64,000 nt of DNA from Pseudomonas sp. Os17. GTDB taxonomy: Bacteria; Pseudomonadota; Gammaproteobacteria; Pseudomonadales; Pseudomonadaceae. A program made the translations under genes and the position numbers. The notes beneath the pieces are model-generated. The model was not told where the DNA came from, did not search any database, and saw only the letters and a list, made by a program, of their open reading frames with translations. The stretch's first letter is position 1. Each line of letters starts with the position of its first letter. Below, in pieces: positions 48,120 through 56,808 of this stretch. The DNA lies in NCBI RefSeq assembly GCF_001547895.1, contig NZ_AP014627.1:3537501-3601500 (forward strand). Reading direction: 5' to 3'.

Positions 48120-48664
48120 TTGGCAACCTGCCCACCCTGCACACCGAGCGCCTGTTGCTGCGACCCCTGGAACTGGCGGATGCCGACGCCATCCAGCAGC
48201 TGTTTCCACATTGGGAAGTGGTGCGCTACCTCAACGCCCTGGTGCCCTGGCCCTACCCGGCCGACGGTGCCTTGAGCTACGTGCGCGACCTGGCCCTGCC
48301 GGCCATGGCCCGGGGCACGGAATGGCACTGGACCCTGCGCCGGCGCAGCGACCCGGGCCAGATGATCGGCTGCATCAGCCTGATGGACCAGGTGGACGAC
48401 AACCGCGGCTTCTGGCTGGCCCCGCCATGGCAGGGCCAGGGCTACATGAGCGAAGCCTGCAAGGCGGTGGACCACTACTGGTTCGAGGTGCTGCAACGGC
48501 CGTTGATGCGCGTGCCCAAGGCGGCACCGAACCAGGGATCGCGGCGGATTTCCGAGCGTGGCGGCATGCGCCTGATCGACTCCCGGGACGGCGAATTCGT
48601 CAGCGGGCGGTTCCCCGTGGAGCTGTGGGAAATCACCCGCGAAGAGTGGCGCCGGCTCAGGTAA
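48116..48664 (+). CDS. RimJ/RimL-type GNAT acetyltransferase
   Basis: 182 residues. The opening [23 protein letters not shown] and [20 protein letters not shown] are typical of RimJ/RimL acetyltransferases. The acetyl-CoA loop is [14 protein letters not shown] (about 101-114). Coupled to the LysR gene by a 4-bp overlap, so it belongs to that operon. Its 3' end overlaps that of the nitrilase by 8 bp on the other strand. Confidence 0.85.
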   Translation: MIGNLPTLHTERLLLRPLELADADAIQQLFPHWEVVRYLNALVPWPYPADGALSYVRDLALPAMARGTEWHWTLRRRSDPGQMIGCISLMDQVDDNRGFWLAPPWQGQGYMSEACKAVDHYWFEVLQRPLMRVPKAAPNQGSRRISERGGMRLIDSRDGEFVSGRFPVELWEITREEWRRLR

Positions 48665-49577
48665 AGCGCACTCCGGGGCGGGCGCGCTGGTCCACGGTCA
48701 GTTCAAACACATCCGGGCGGGCGTAATGACCGACCACGTCGTAGTCATAACGCGCACGCACCAGGTCGGCGGTGTCGATCTCGGCGCTGATCAGCCCGGC
48801 GCGGCCCACCAGCGGCCCGGCCAGCACATCGCCCATGGGCCCGACGATCACGCTGCCGCCGGCAATCAACGGCCGCTGCGCCGGCCAGTTGGCAATCTCC
48901 AGCCCCAGTTCCTCGGGCGAGGCCTGCACCTGACAGGCGCTGACCACGAAGCAGCGGCCCTCGTGGGCGATATGGCGCATGCTCACTTGCCACATTTCCC
49001 GCTCGTCCACCGTCGGCGCGCACCAGACTTCGATGCCCTGGGCATACATCGCGGTGCGCAGCAACGGCATCATGTTTTCCCAGCAGATCACCGCGCCGAC
49101 CCGGCCGACCTGGGTGTCCAGCACCGGCAGGGTCGAGCCGTCACCCTTGCCCCAGATCAGCCGCTCGGTGCCGGTGGGCATCAATTTGCGATGCTTGCCC
49201 ACAAGCCCCGCCTGCGGGTCGAAATACAGCGCCGTGCAATACAGGGTGCTGCCGCTGCGCTCGATCACCCCCAGGACCAGATTGGCCCCGGTCCGTGCCG
49301 ACAGCCCGGCCAGGGCCTCGGTTTCGGCCCCGGGGACATCGATGGCATTGGCAAAGTAGCGGGCGAAGGCCTCGCGCCCTTCCGGCAGGCGATAGCCCAG
49401 TTGAGTGCCGAAGCCTTCACCCTTGGGGTAGCCCCCCAACAGCGCTTCGGGCATCACCACCAGGTGCGCACCGGCCTCGATGATGGCGGCTTCGTAGGAC
49501 AGGATCTGCTCCAGGGTGGCCGCCTTGCCTTCAGGCAGGGCACCGATTTGCAGGGCAGCGACGATGGACTTGGGCAT
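48657..49577 (-). CDS. Nitrilase
   Basis: 306 residues, carbon-nitrogen hydrolase fold. Catalytic triad Glu44 ([10 protein letters not shown]), Lys131 (HRKLMPT) and Cys165 (VICWENMMP). The [10 protein letters not shown] form of the cysteine motif is that of true nitrilases (nitrile to acid plus ammonia) rather than amidases. A nitrilase preferring aliphatic dinitriles has been described from P. fluorescens Pf-5 at a similar size; whether this is the same gene cannot be judged here. A LysR gene diverges 84 bp away. Confidence 0.9.
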   Translation of the reverse strand: MPKSIVAALQIGALPEGKAATLEQILSYEAAIIEAGAHLVVMPEALLGGYPKGEGFGTQLGYRLPEGREAFARYFANAIDVPGAETEALAGLSARTGANLVLGVIERSGSTLYCTALYFDPQAGLVGKHRKLMPTGTERLIWGKGDGSTLPVLDTQVGRVGAVICWENMMPLLRTAMYAQGIEVWCAPTVDEREMWQVSMRHIAHEGRCFVVSACQVQASPEELGLEIANWPAQRPLIAGGSVIVGPMGDVLAGPLVGRAGLISAEIDTADLVRARYDYDVVGHYARPDVFELTVDQRARPGVRFT

Positions 49578-49661
49578 GACGTGGTTCCTCGAACGATCAG
49601 GTGTTGCGCATTCTGCGGGCGCCGCCGATCATCGATAAACCCCAACTCAGTGCTTAATGAT

Positions 49662-50597
49662 ATGAATCAGATGAATATCGCCAGCGTCGATCTCAACCTG
49701 CTCAAGGCCTTCGAAGCCTTGCATGACGAGTCCAGCGCCAGCCGCGCCGCCCTGCGCCTGGGGGTCACCCAATCGGCCATGAGCGCGGCCTTGCGCCGGC
49801 TGCGGGAGCTGTATGGCGATCCCCTGTTCGTGCGCACCGGGCGCGGCTTGGCACCGACCCTCAAGGCCAATCAGTTGAAGCCGGTGGTCAGCGATGCCCT
49901 GAACAAATGCCGGCAGAGCCTGGCCATGGTCGCTCCGGACACCGGCGATTATCAGGGGCGCTCGGTGACGGTCGGGCTGTCGGATGATTTCGAGATTGCC
50001 TATGGCCGGCAGATGATCGAGGCCGTGGCCCGGCGGGCGCCCAAGCTGCGGCTGATTTTCCGCCAGACCCACAGCCAGATCGTCGCCGAGGCGCTGTTGC
50101 AGCGCAGCGTCGACCTGGCCATCAGTGCCGGCGGTTTTGCCGAACGCCTGCTCAGCCGCCAGGTGCTGGGAGAAGGGGCTTACCTGTGCCTGGCCGACCC
50201 GGCCAGCCTGGCTCCCGGGCAGCAACGCATCAGCCTTGAAGAGTTCGTCGAGCGGGAGCACCTGCTGGTGTCATCCCAGGGCTTTATCGGCATCACCGAT
50301 GCAGGATTGGCGAACCTGGGCCTCAGTCGCCGGGTGTGCGCCTCGACCACGCACTTTGCCGCGCTGCCCTTTCTGCTCAAGGGCAGCCAGGCGGTGGCAA
50401 CCATTCCCGACCATGCCGCCCGGCGCATCGCCGAGCTCACCGGCCTGCAACTGCTGCCCTGCCCCCTGGCGCTGCCGCGTTATCCGATCGAACTGGGCTG
50501 GCGCACCAGCCCGCAGACCGATCCGCTGCTGGTGAAGGTACGCGAGGCGATCGTCGAGAGTTTCGCCCTTACTTGTTCGCCGCCATCAGGCGATTGA
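49662..50597 (+). CDS. LysR-family regulator divergent to the nitrilase
   Basis: 311 residues from ATG 49662 (ATG 49671 also possible). The HTH (about 8-65) contains VDLNLLKAFEALHDESSASRAALRLGVTQSAMSAALRRLREL, as in NodD/NahR-like regulators. The effector domain is about 95-300. Its place 84 bp from the divergent nitrilase suggests control by a nitrile or its acid. The last 29 bp overlap the end of a convergent small gene. Confidence 0.9.
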   Translation: MNQMNIASVDLNLLKAFEALHDESSASRAALRLGVTQSAMSAALRRLRELYGDPLFVRTGRGLAPTLKANQLKPVVSDALNKCRQSLAMVAPDTGDYQGRSVTVGLSDDFEIAYGRQMIEAVARRAPKLRLIFRQTHSQIVAEALLQRSVDLAISAGGFAERLLSRQVLGEGAYLCLADPASLAPGQQRISLEEFVEREHLLVSSQGFIGITDAGLANLGLSRRVCASTTHFAALPFLLKGSQAVATIPDHAARRIAELTGLQLLPCPLALPRYPIELGWRTSPQTDPLLVKVREAIVESFALTCSPPSGD

Positions 50598-50823
50598 CTT
50601 CGCTGCGCACCATGTTGGAGAACTCCGGCGGCGACATGCCGTCGAGCTCGGCGCGGACCCACTCGGCCCACTTGCCCTTGCGCTTGCCGCGCTCGCCGAA
50701 CAACCGCGCGGCCTCGCCCTTGGCCTTGCCCAGGTTGCTCTGCCACAGTTCGAACAGACGGGACTTCTCGTCCTCGATGGCGGCGCGCTCGGCCAGGGGC
50801 TTGTTAGCCAGATTGAAACTCAT
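50569..50823 (-). CDS. Small basic helical protein of unknown function (84 aa)
   Basis: No signal peptide or membrane segment. Strongly helical and lysine/arginine/glutamate-rich (FGERGKRKGKWAEWVRAEL at about 42-60). I do not recognise the family. ATG 50823 has AGGAAT upstream. The 3' end runs 29 bp into the LysR gene on the opposite strand, which is unusual, but the frame has normal codon use. Confidence 0.6.
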   Translation of the reverse strand: MSFNLANKPLAERAAIEDEKSRLFELWQSNLGKAKGEAARLFGERGKRKGKWAEWVRAELDGMSPPEFSNMVRSEVNRLMAANK

Positions 50824-50960
50824 GGGAAATTCCTGCTGCGTAAAATAGGCGACATCTTACACTGTAGGGGCTGACGGGTTTACCCCGGAGTGGCGAGCAA
50901 GGAGCAAAATGGCTGCAACTTTTGCCCCGGCAGCGGACTCCATTGCAGGTACCCGATCAC

Positions 50961-50988
50961 TGCAGCCGCTGCCGCAGACTGCAATCGG
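50961..50988. repeat. Intergenic GC-rich repeat, copy 3
   Basis: GCAGCCGCTGCCGCAGACTGCAATCGG-type sequence related to the repeats at 36191 and 42165. Lies upstream of the DUF883 gene. Confidence 0.45.
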
Positions 50989-51058
50989 CTTGAGCCGGCC
51001 TCCCGCTCCGGAAGGCGCGCTCATGCACCACCGTTCACATTGTCCAAGGAAAAACTTC

Positions 51059-51379
51059 ATGGCTCGTAAATCAGCCGCGCAAGCGGAAAACGATCAAATC
51101 AAGGATCAGGCCTTCAGCGAGTTGCAGGCGCTGATCGAAGAATCGGAAAAACTGCTCAAGGGCAGCGCCACCCTGGTGGGCGAAGAAGGTGAAAGCCTGC
51201 GCCGGCAGGTGAGCCTCAAGCTCAAGCAGGCGCTGGACTCGGTGAGCCATGTGCGCGAACGCAGCAAGCCGGTGGTGGATGCCACCGAACAGTACATCGG
51301 TGGCCATCCGTGGCAGACCGTGGCCATCTCCGCCGGTGTCGGGCTGGTGGTCGGCCTGTTGCTGGGCCGTCGTTCCTGA
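51059..51379 (+). CDS. DUF883 (ElaB/YqjD-like) membrane-anchored protein
   Basis: 106 residues. A long amphipathic helical part (about 10-85, with SELQALIEESEKLLKG) and a C-terminal glycine-rich transmembrane segment (ISAGVGLVVGLLLG) followed by RRS. This is the layout of ElaB/YqjD, inner-membrane proteins that bind ribosomes in stationary phase in E. coli. ATG 51059 follows AAGGAAAAAC. Confidence 0.85.
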   Translation: MARKSAAQAENDQIKDQAFSELQALIEESEKLLKGSATLVGEEGESLRRQVSLKLKQALDSVSHVRERSKPVVDATEQYIGGHPWQTVAISAGVGLVVGLLLGRRS

Positions 51380-51431
51380 CCGCCCCTGCAGGCCGGGCCC
51401 CTGGTGGGCCTGGCCTGCATCTGTGCATCCC

Positions 51432-52469
51432 TCAGCCCCGCGCCAGATCCCGCAACTGCTGCAGTTGCGCAGCGCCGATGGCAATCCCTTGTTGCAGTGA
51501 ACGCTCGCGCTGCTGATGCCGGCGCTCCCCGGGCAGGCGCTTGAGTCCCACCGCGTGCATCTGCCGCACCAGTTCCTGGCTGCGCTCGGCGAAACTCTGT
51601 CCGGCGGCCTTGCTCGGATCGATGACGATCAGCAACTGCCCGGTCCAGGGCGTCTTGGCCCCGGGATGATTGGACCAGTCGAATTCGAAAGAGAAATGCC
51701 CGCCAGTCAGCGCCGCGGCCAGCAACTCCACCATCATCGACAGCGCCGAGCCCTTGTGCCCGCCAAAGGGCAGCAGCGCCCCGCCTTCGAGGATCGCCTT
51801 GGGGTCCTGGGTCGGCTGCCCCAGGCTGTCGACCCCCATGCCCAGGGGCAGGCGCTGGCCTTCCCGTGCGGCAATCTGCACATCGCCATGGGCAATGGCG
51901 CTGGTGGCCAGGTCGAAGACAATCGGCTGGCCCTGGGCCTGGGGCGCGGCGAAGGCGATCGGGTTGGTGCCGAACAACGGCCGGTCGGCCCCATGGGGCA
52001 CCACGCAGGTCATGCTGTTGACCACGCTCAGGGCCACCAGCCCTTCTTCGGCAAAGGGTTCGACATCCGGCCAGAGTGCCGCGAAATGGTGCGAGTTGCG
52101 GATGGCCAGGACGGCGATCCCGGCCTCGCGGGCCTTGTGCACCAGCAGCTCGCGGGCCGCCGCCAGGGCCGGCTGGGCAAACCCGTTGTCGGCATCGACC
52201 CGGACAAAGGCGGCGGCCACGTCTTCCACCCGCGGCTGCGCCTGGCCATTGACCCAGCCACTGGCCAGGGTCGAGACATAACCTGGAATACGGAACACGC
52301 CATGACTGTGGGCGCCGTCACGCTCGGCGCCGGCGCAGTTCTCGGCCAGGCACCGGGCGACGTCGGCGCGACAGCCGTGGCCCAGGAAGATCGTCTCCAG
52401 CAACTGCACCAGAGCCGGGAACGACAGGTATTCGGAGGGGGTATCAACAACCGGGGACGAGGCAGACAT
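51432..52469 (-). CDS. dpkA: DpkA, delta1-piperideine-2-carboxylate / pyrroline-2-carboxylate reductase
   Basis: 345 residues, malate/L-lactate dehydrogenase (Ldh_2) family. Diagnostic stretches shared with Pseudomonas DpkA include ERDGAHSHGVFR, NSHHFAALWPDVEPFAEEG, PLFGTNPIAFAAP and GALLPFGGHKGSALS. It reduces the cyclic imine from D-lysine or D-proline with NADPH to L-pipecolate or L-proline. ATG 52469 is used since the frame upstream does not look coding. No other lysine-degradation genes flank it. Confidence 0.9.
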   Translation of the reverse strand: MSASSPVVDTPSEYLSFPALVQLLETIFLGHGCRADVARCLAENCAGAERDGAHSHGVFRIPGYVSTLASGWVNGQAQPRVEDVAAAFVRVDADNGFAQPALAAARELLVHKAREAGIAVLAIRNSHHFAALWPDVEPFAEEGLVALSVVNSMTCVVPHGADRPLFGTNPIAFAAPQAQGQPIVFDLATSAIAHGDVQIAAREGQRLPLGMGVDSLGQPTQDPKAILEGGALLPFGGHKGSALSMMVELLAAALTGGHFSFEFDWSNHPGAKTPWTGQLLIVIDPSKAAGQSFAERSQELVRQMHAVGLKRLPGERRHQQRERSLQQGIAIGAAQLQQLRDLARG

Positions 52470-52734
52470 CTGAAGCTCCAGAGTAGTTATTGGAGGGGGC
52501 AACAGCGCGTGACCCGCGATTAAACAACGCCGAGCCGCAACCCTGTCAACCACTGCCTGAAGCTTGCAGGGAAGGTGCCAGGATCCCCCTCGCGGCGGCA
52601 TGCGCCACCCTGCCCCAGCGCCTGCCAAGGGCCGTCGCGGATGAAAATAACCACCGGTTACTGGGCAATCGCCATCATGGTTGTTCTCCAAGGCTTGTCG
52701 CGAAGGGTAGAATGCGCGAAATCAGGAAGAGTCA

Positions 52735-53736
52735 ATGAGCCAACAGATCCTCTCAGAAGCCGAGTACGACGCCATTACCCAGGCTGCGGCGCAATGGTGC
52801 ATGCGCCTGCACGAAGCAGACTGCAGCGATGCCGAACGCCTGGCCTTTCAGCAATGGCACGATGCCGACCCACTGCACGCCTTCGAATACCAGGCCATGC
52901 GGGAAATCTGGGAAGTGGCCGACCAACTGCCACCCTCCGCCCTGTCGACCCCGGCGCCCCAGCCTGCACCAAGGCGCAGCTGGCAACGCTACGGCGTGGC
53001 GGCGGCCATTGCCCTGTGCGCCCTGCCCCTGGCCGCCTACAGCGGCTGGGAACTGGGTTGGCTGCCCTCGTCCTACGAACGCTTCGAAGCCGGCGACAGC
53101 CTGCGCAGCGTGACCCTGGCCGACGGCAGCCAGGTCGAGCTGAACCTGGGCAGCGCCCTGACCTACAGCAACTACAAGGACCAGCGCCGGGTCACCCTGA
53201 ACAAGGGCGAGGCCTTCTTCAAGGTCAGCCATGACAGCGCCCATCCTTTCGTGGTCAAGGCCGCCCGGGGCCAGGTCAAGGTCACCGGCACCCAGTTCAA
53301 CGTGTGGATGTATGAAGATCAGGTGCGGGTCACCCTGCTGCAGGGCTCGGTGCTGGTCAACAGCGATACCGCCCAGCCTGGCGAAGGCTTCCGCCTGGAG
53401 CCCGGCATGCAGGCCCGCTACCAGGAAGGCGACTACGCGCCCCAGATCAGCCAGACCTACAGCAACGACAGTTCCCTGGCCTGGCGCAACGGCAAGCTGG
53501 TGCTGGACAACCTGTCCCTCAACGAGGCCCTGCCGCTGATCAATCGCTATCTGGATAGCCCGGTACAGCTGGCTGACAGCCAGACCGGCAGCATTCGCGT
53601 CGGCGGCATCTACAACACCCGGGAGATCAAGAGCCTGCTGACCTCGCTGCCCAAGGTGCTGCCGGTCTACCTGACGCGCAATCGCCAGGGCAACCCGGTG
53701 ATCAACGCCCTGCCCCAGTCCCCGCCAAACAGCTGA
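52735..53736 (+). CDS. fpvR: FpvR-like anti-sigma factor (FecR family) near pvdQ
   Basis: 333 residues. N-terminal DUF4880 (about 15-60), one transmembrane helix (about 82-100), periplasmic FecR domain (about 115-205, TLADGSQVELNLGSALTY) and a C-terminal STN-binding part (about 245-315). No ECF sigma gene lies next to it. In P. aeruginosa fpvR is close to pvdQ and controls the sigma factors PvdS and FpvI; the convergent pvdQ 62 bp away suggests this is FpvR. Another FecR paralogue cannot be excluded. Confidence 0.7.
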   Translation: MSQQILSEAEYDAITQAAAQWCMRLHEADCSDAERLAFQQWHDADPLHAFEYQAMREIWEVADQLPPSALSTPAPQPAPRRSWQRYGVAAAIALCALPLAAYSGWELGWLPSSYERFEAGDSLRSVTLADGSQVELNLGSALTYSNYKDQRRVTLNKGEAFFKVSHDSAHPFVVKAARGQVKVTGTQFNVWMYEDQVRVTLLQGSVLVNSDTAQPGEGFRLEPGMQARYQEGDYAPQISQTYSNDSSLAWRNGKLVLDNLSLNEALPLINRYLDSPVQLADSQTGSIRVGGIYNTREIKSLLTSLPKVLPVYLTRNRQGNPVINALPQSPPNS

Positions 53737-53737
53737 A

Positions 53738-53761
53738 GGCCGCCCGGTTGCCCGGGCGGCC
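53738..53761. terminator. Hairpin between fpvR and pvdQ
   Basis: GGCCGCCCGG pairs perfectly with CCGGGCGGCC around TTGC, 1 bp after the fpvR stop. No T tract on either side, yet position between convergent genes suits a shared terminator. Confidence 0.65.
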
Positions 53762-53798
53762 CAGATGATCCCACCGACCTTCACAGCGCCGCCAATGG

Positions 53799-56117
53799 CT
53801 AAGGCTCCCGGCGCGGCTCCTGGATCCGTTGCACCTGATACTGGCCATCGGCGCGGATCTGCGCCTCGGTAAAGGGCAGCACCTGCCACTGCTTGGCGGC
53901 GAACGCCTCGGTCTGGTCGCGAAAATGCGCCGAGGCCGGGTCGCTGGACAGGGAGAACGCCAGCAGCCCCAGGGCCCGTGGCCCCTGCTCATCGAAACTG
54001 ACCACATTCAGGTAGCTGGTGCCGCTCACCACCTCCCGCTTGCCGCCGTCCCCCGGCACGCTCTGGATGGCGTTGTACACCCCCAGGCTTTCCGGGCCGC
54101 CGGGCACCGGGGTCGGTCGGCCGCCCCGGCTCACCTGCTGCAGCTCGCCCCAGCGCACGTCATCGGCCAACCCGGCCTCGTCCACCACCTGCGCCGCTGC
54201 CAGCATGGCCGCACGCAGGGCCCGGGCCACCGGTTCGCGGCCGATGGCCAGGCCCCGCGGCGTGTGCTGCGGGTCCCTGGCATCGAACGCCACCCGCCAG
54301 ATGTCCGGGTCATGCAGCAGCGGCTGCATGATGCCCTGGAAATACACCAGGCCCAGGCCGCTGTGCAGGCCGGCAGTGCGGTCCCAGGACCTGAGGCTGC
54401 CACACAGCCGCGCCAGGCGCCGGGCATCGGCGCCCAGGTCCTGTGCACAGAACTGCAGCAGGTCCGGCATCACCAGGCCGGCCAGGTACACCTGGTTGTC
54501 GCTGACCATGTGCAGCAGATCGGCAGCCTTGATCTGCTGCATCCGGCCCAGGCGCTCCAGAGCGAAACGCGCACGCATCTTCAACGGTACGTCCTGCTGG
54601 CTGATCACCGGCGAGAAGCCTTGCAGCGGCGCCGCCGGGTTGACCATCCAGGCCGAGTCGTTGGCGTGCTGCAGGTAGTCGTTGCGCGCCAGCTGCGGCA
54701 ACTGGCTGGCGGCGAAGATACCCGGCTGCGCCGCGGCCGGATCGATATCCCAGGCGCAGGCGCTGCGCGATCCATCGAGAACGATCACCTGGGTACCGGC
54801 CCGCGGATCGCTGCACTGCGCCAGCTTGGCCTGGGTCACGTTGGGCACCACCGACTGGTTCATGTACAAGCCGCGGCCCTGGTCATCCACCGCCAGGGTG
54901 TTGACCCAGGGAATGCCCTGCAACCGGTGCACGCTGTCTTGCAGGTCGCTGACGCTGCCGGCCTGATTCATCGCGTACCACTGGGCCAGCACGCGGCTGT
55001 TGTCGAGGTTGGCGTCACGCAGGCTGTAGGCGAACTGGCGGTTCCAGTCCAGCTCCCCCGGCCAATGCACCACGGGGCCGAACACCGAGCTGTAGAGGGT
55101 GCGCGACTGGGGCTGCAAGCGCCCGTCCGCGGTCTTGCCCTGCACCGTCACCACCTGACGCTGCAATGGCAGCGAGCGGCCATCCAGCAGGTAGCGGGTC
55201 GGGTCCTTGGGGTCCAGTTGCAGGCGGTACAGGGTGAAGTGCTTGGACGTATCCACGGTGTGGGTCCAGGCCAGGTGCTGGTTGAAGCCGATATTGATCA
55301 GCGGCAGACCGGGCAAGGCAGCCCCCATCACATCCAGCTGACCGGGAATGGTCAGGTGCATCTGGTAGAAGCGCATGCCGCCGACCCAGGGAAAGTGCGG
55401 ATTGGCCAGCAGCAGACCGCGCCCATTGAAGGAACGCTCGCCGCCCACCGCCACGGCGTTGCTGCCCCGGTCCAGGGCAAAAGCCTGTTGCCGGTTCGCC
55501 GCCAATTGCCACTGCCTGGGGCTCAAGGCCGCCTGGGCGGCGTCTCCCGGAGGCGCGGCCAGGGCCAGGGCCTCGACGAACTGGCCGGCACCGCCTTCGA
55601 CCAGCAGGCGCCGGGTCAGCTTCACCAGATCGGCGCTGGTCAGCGGCCGCACCCAGTCGCCCTGGCACTGCTCCGGCAGGCCCTGGGCACGGCGCTCGAG
55701 CAATTGCCGGTTGAAGCCTTCGACATAGCCCTGCATGCGCTCGCGCAGCGCCGGGGTCTGAGCCTGCCAGAACGCCGCCACCGCCTGGGGCGAGTTCAGC
55801 CAGCTGAAGAACAGGTCGCTGGCCAGATTGTCGCGCTGCTCCAGGGTCTGGCCCTCCGGACCGAAATACCTGGAGCGCTCGGCGTTGACCGTCAGCACTT
55901 CATTGGCCATCAGGCACAGATTGTCCTGGGCATAGGCGTAACCGATGCCGTAGCCCAGTCCGCGCTCATCGGCGGCACGGATATGCGGGACACCAAAGCT
56001 GGTGCGGCGGATCTCGGCCTGGACCGGGTCCGGCTGCGCCTGTGCGTGAACCCCACAACCGAGGCTCAGCAACACGGCGGCAAGGGCAAAATGCGGGAAC
56101 TGCCTGGAAATGATCAC
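53799..56117 (-). CDS. pvdQ: PvdQ, periplasmic acylase of pyoverdine maturation
   Basis: 772 residues from GTG 56117, preceded by AGGAG with a 5-nt gap; no ATG fits. Signal peptide to about 25. Ntn-hydrolase precursor: the chain is cut before Ser219 (DRGSNAVAVG), which becomes the nucleophile of the beta subunit; P. aeruginosa PvdQ has it at 217. Conserved blocks TRRLLVEGG, LLANPHFPW and AWTHTVDTS match PvdQ closely. It removes the fatty-acyl chain from the pyoverdine precursor in the periplasm and can also cleave long-chain acyl-homoserine lactones. Confidence 0.94.
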   Translation of the reverse strand: MIISRQFPHFALAAVLLSLGCGVHAQAQPDPVQAEIRRTSFGVPHIRAADERGLGYGIGYAYAQDNLCLMANEVLTVNAERSRYFGPEGQTLEQRDNLASDLFFSWLNSPQAVAAFWQAQTPALRERMQGYVEGFNRQLLERRAQGLPEQCQGDWVRPLTSADLVKLTRRLLVEGGAGQFVEALALAAPPGDAAQAALSPRQWQLAANRQQAFALDRGSNAVAVGGERSFNGRGLLLANPHFPWVGGMRFYQMHLTIPGQLDVMGAALPGLPLINIGFNQHLAWTHTVDTSKHFTLYRLQLDPKDPTRYLLDGRSLPLQRQVVTVQGKTADGRLQPQSRTLYSSVFGPVVHWPGELDWNRQFAYSLRDANLDNSRVLAQWYAMNQAGSVSDLQDSVHRLQGIPWVNTLAVDDQGRGLYMNQSVVPNVTQAKLAQCSDPRAGTQVIVLDGSRSACAWDIDPAAAQPGIFAASQLPQLARNDYLQHANDSAWMVNPAAPLQGFSPVISQQDVPLKMRARFALERLGRMQQIKAADLLHMVSDNQVYLAGLVMPDLLQFCAQDLGADARRLARLCGSLRSWDRTAGLHSGLGLVYFQGIMQPLLHDPDIWRVAFDARDPQHTPRGLAIGREPVARALRAAMLAAAQVVDEAGLADDVRWGELQQVSRGGRPTPVPGGPESLGVYNAIQSVPGDGGKREVVSGTSYLNVVSFDEQGPRALGLLAFSLSSDPASAHFRDQTEAFAAKQWQVLPFTEAQIRADGQYQVQRIQEPRREP

Positions 56118-56235
56118 ACCGACTCCTGATACAAAAGAACACAACCAGGACTGGTGCGCAGGCGGGGTACGGCGATGCCGCCAGTCTGGGAATCCAGCCG
56201 CGCACGGATCAACCGGCGCCTGCCTGCCCATTAGG

Positions 56236-56258
56236 ACGAAGAGCGGGAAAAAAATTTA
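56236..56258 (-). promoter_or_regulatory. Possible PvdS-type (iron-starvation) promoter of pvdQ
   Basis: On the minus strand TAAAT (56258-56254) and CGT (56238-56236) are separated by 15 nt. The known PvdS pattern is TAAAT and CGT with 16-17 nt between, so spacing is one short. It lies about 120 bp before the pvdQ start, in the right direction. Confidence 0.45.
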
Positions 56259-56355
56259 CTCCCATCGCCGCGGCCGCCGCGGTCATGACATGTCAGTGAC
56301 TCGATACTGACAATTTTTCTACATCCCGGGCCTCATGATTGGGCACGCTCGCTCG

Positions 56356-56367
56356 TCTAGTACTAGA
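56356..56367. promoter_or_regulatory. 12-bp palindrome before the Fur-like gene
   Basis: TCTAGTACTAGA, a perfect palindrome about 48 bp before ATG 56415, near the expected -35 region. Confidence 0.4.
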
Positions 56368-56384
56368 GCACCCATCATTCTTTT

Positions 56385-56394
56385 CCTGATCAGG
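56385..56394. promoter_or_regulatory. 10-bp palindrome before the Fur-like gene
   Basis: CCTGATCAGG, a perfect palindrome 21 bp before ATG 56415, upstream of the Shine-Dalgarno AAGGAG. Confidence 0.35.
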
Positions 56395-56414
56395 CTCTGA
56401 TAAGGAGTTCTTGC

Positions 56415-56795
56415 ATGTACAACCCGCAACTGCCAATGGATGGCACCACCATGAACAACCCGCCTGCGCTGAATGCCGGCGCCGGCGTCTTCGGCCGCAG
56501 CGCCGAGCGCACCAGCAACGAGCGCATCAAGCAGCTGCTGAAGAGCTTTGGCCTGCGCACCAGCCTGATTCGCCTGAAAGTCATCGACGCCCTGCTCACC
56601 GCCGCCCAGAGCGAACGCTCCCTGGGCGTGCGCGGAATCCACAGCCAATTGCTGGAACTGGACATTCCGCTGTCGTTTCTCAGTGTCCGGGAAGTGTTGA
56701 AACGCCTGTGCAGCGAGGGCGTGCTGACCCTCAATGCGGACAAGAGCTACAGCCTGCACCAGCGGGCCGCAGCGGTGCTCGACGGCCTCTCCTGA
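56415..56795 (+). CDS. Small Fur-like winged-helix protein without the metal-binding half
   Basis: 126 residues; ATG 56415 follows AAGGAGTTCTTGC. Residues about 36-118 read like the Fur DNA-binding domain (LLKSFGLRTSLIRLKVIDALL ... GIHSQLLELDIPLSFLSVREVLKRLCSEGVLTL). The chain then ends, so the Fur dimerisation and metal-binding domain with its HHDH ligands is absent. I recall such proteins being named Fe2+/Zn2+ uptake regulation protein in Pseudomonas. It may be a monomeric or differently dimerising regulator. Divergent from pvdQ across a 297-bp gap with two palindromes. Confidence 0.7.
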   Translation: MYNPQLPMDGTTMNNPPALNAGAGVFGRSAERTSNERIKQLLKSFGLRTSLIRLKVIDALLTAAQSERSLGVRGIHSQLLELDIPLSFLSVREVLKRLCSEGVLTLNADKSYSLHQRAAAVLDGLS

Positions 56796-56808
56796 GGCCG
56801 CCGGCGGC

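Noticed and set aside
52470..52734. Missing ECF sigma gene upstream of the FpvR-like gene
   Set aside because: All frames were read; only shadows of neighbours are open and none shows sigma region 2 or 4.
53829..56129. 766-codon open frame opposite pvdQ
   Set aside because: Antisense to a gene with clear catalytic motifs and a signal peptide; translation is His/Gln/Arg-rich without any domain.
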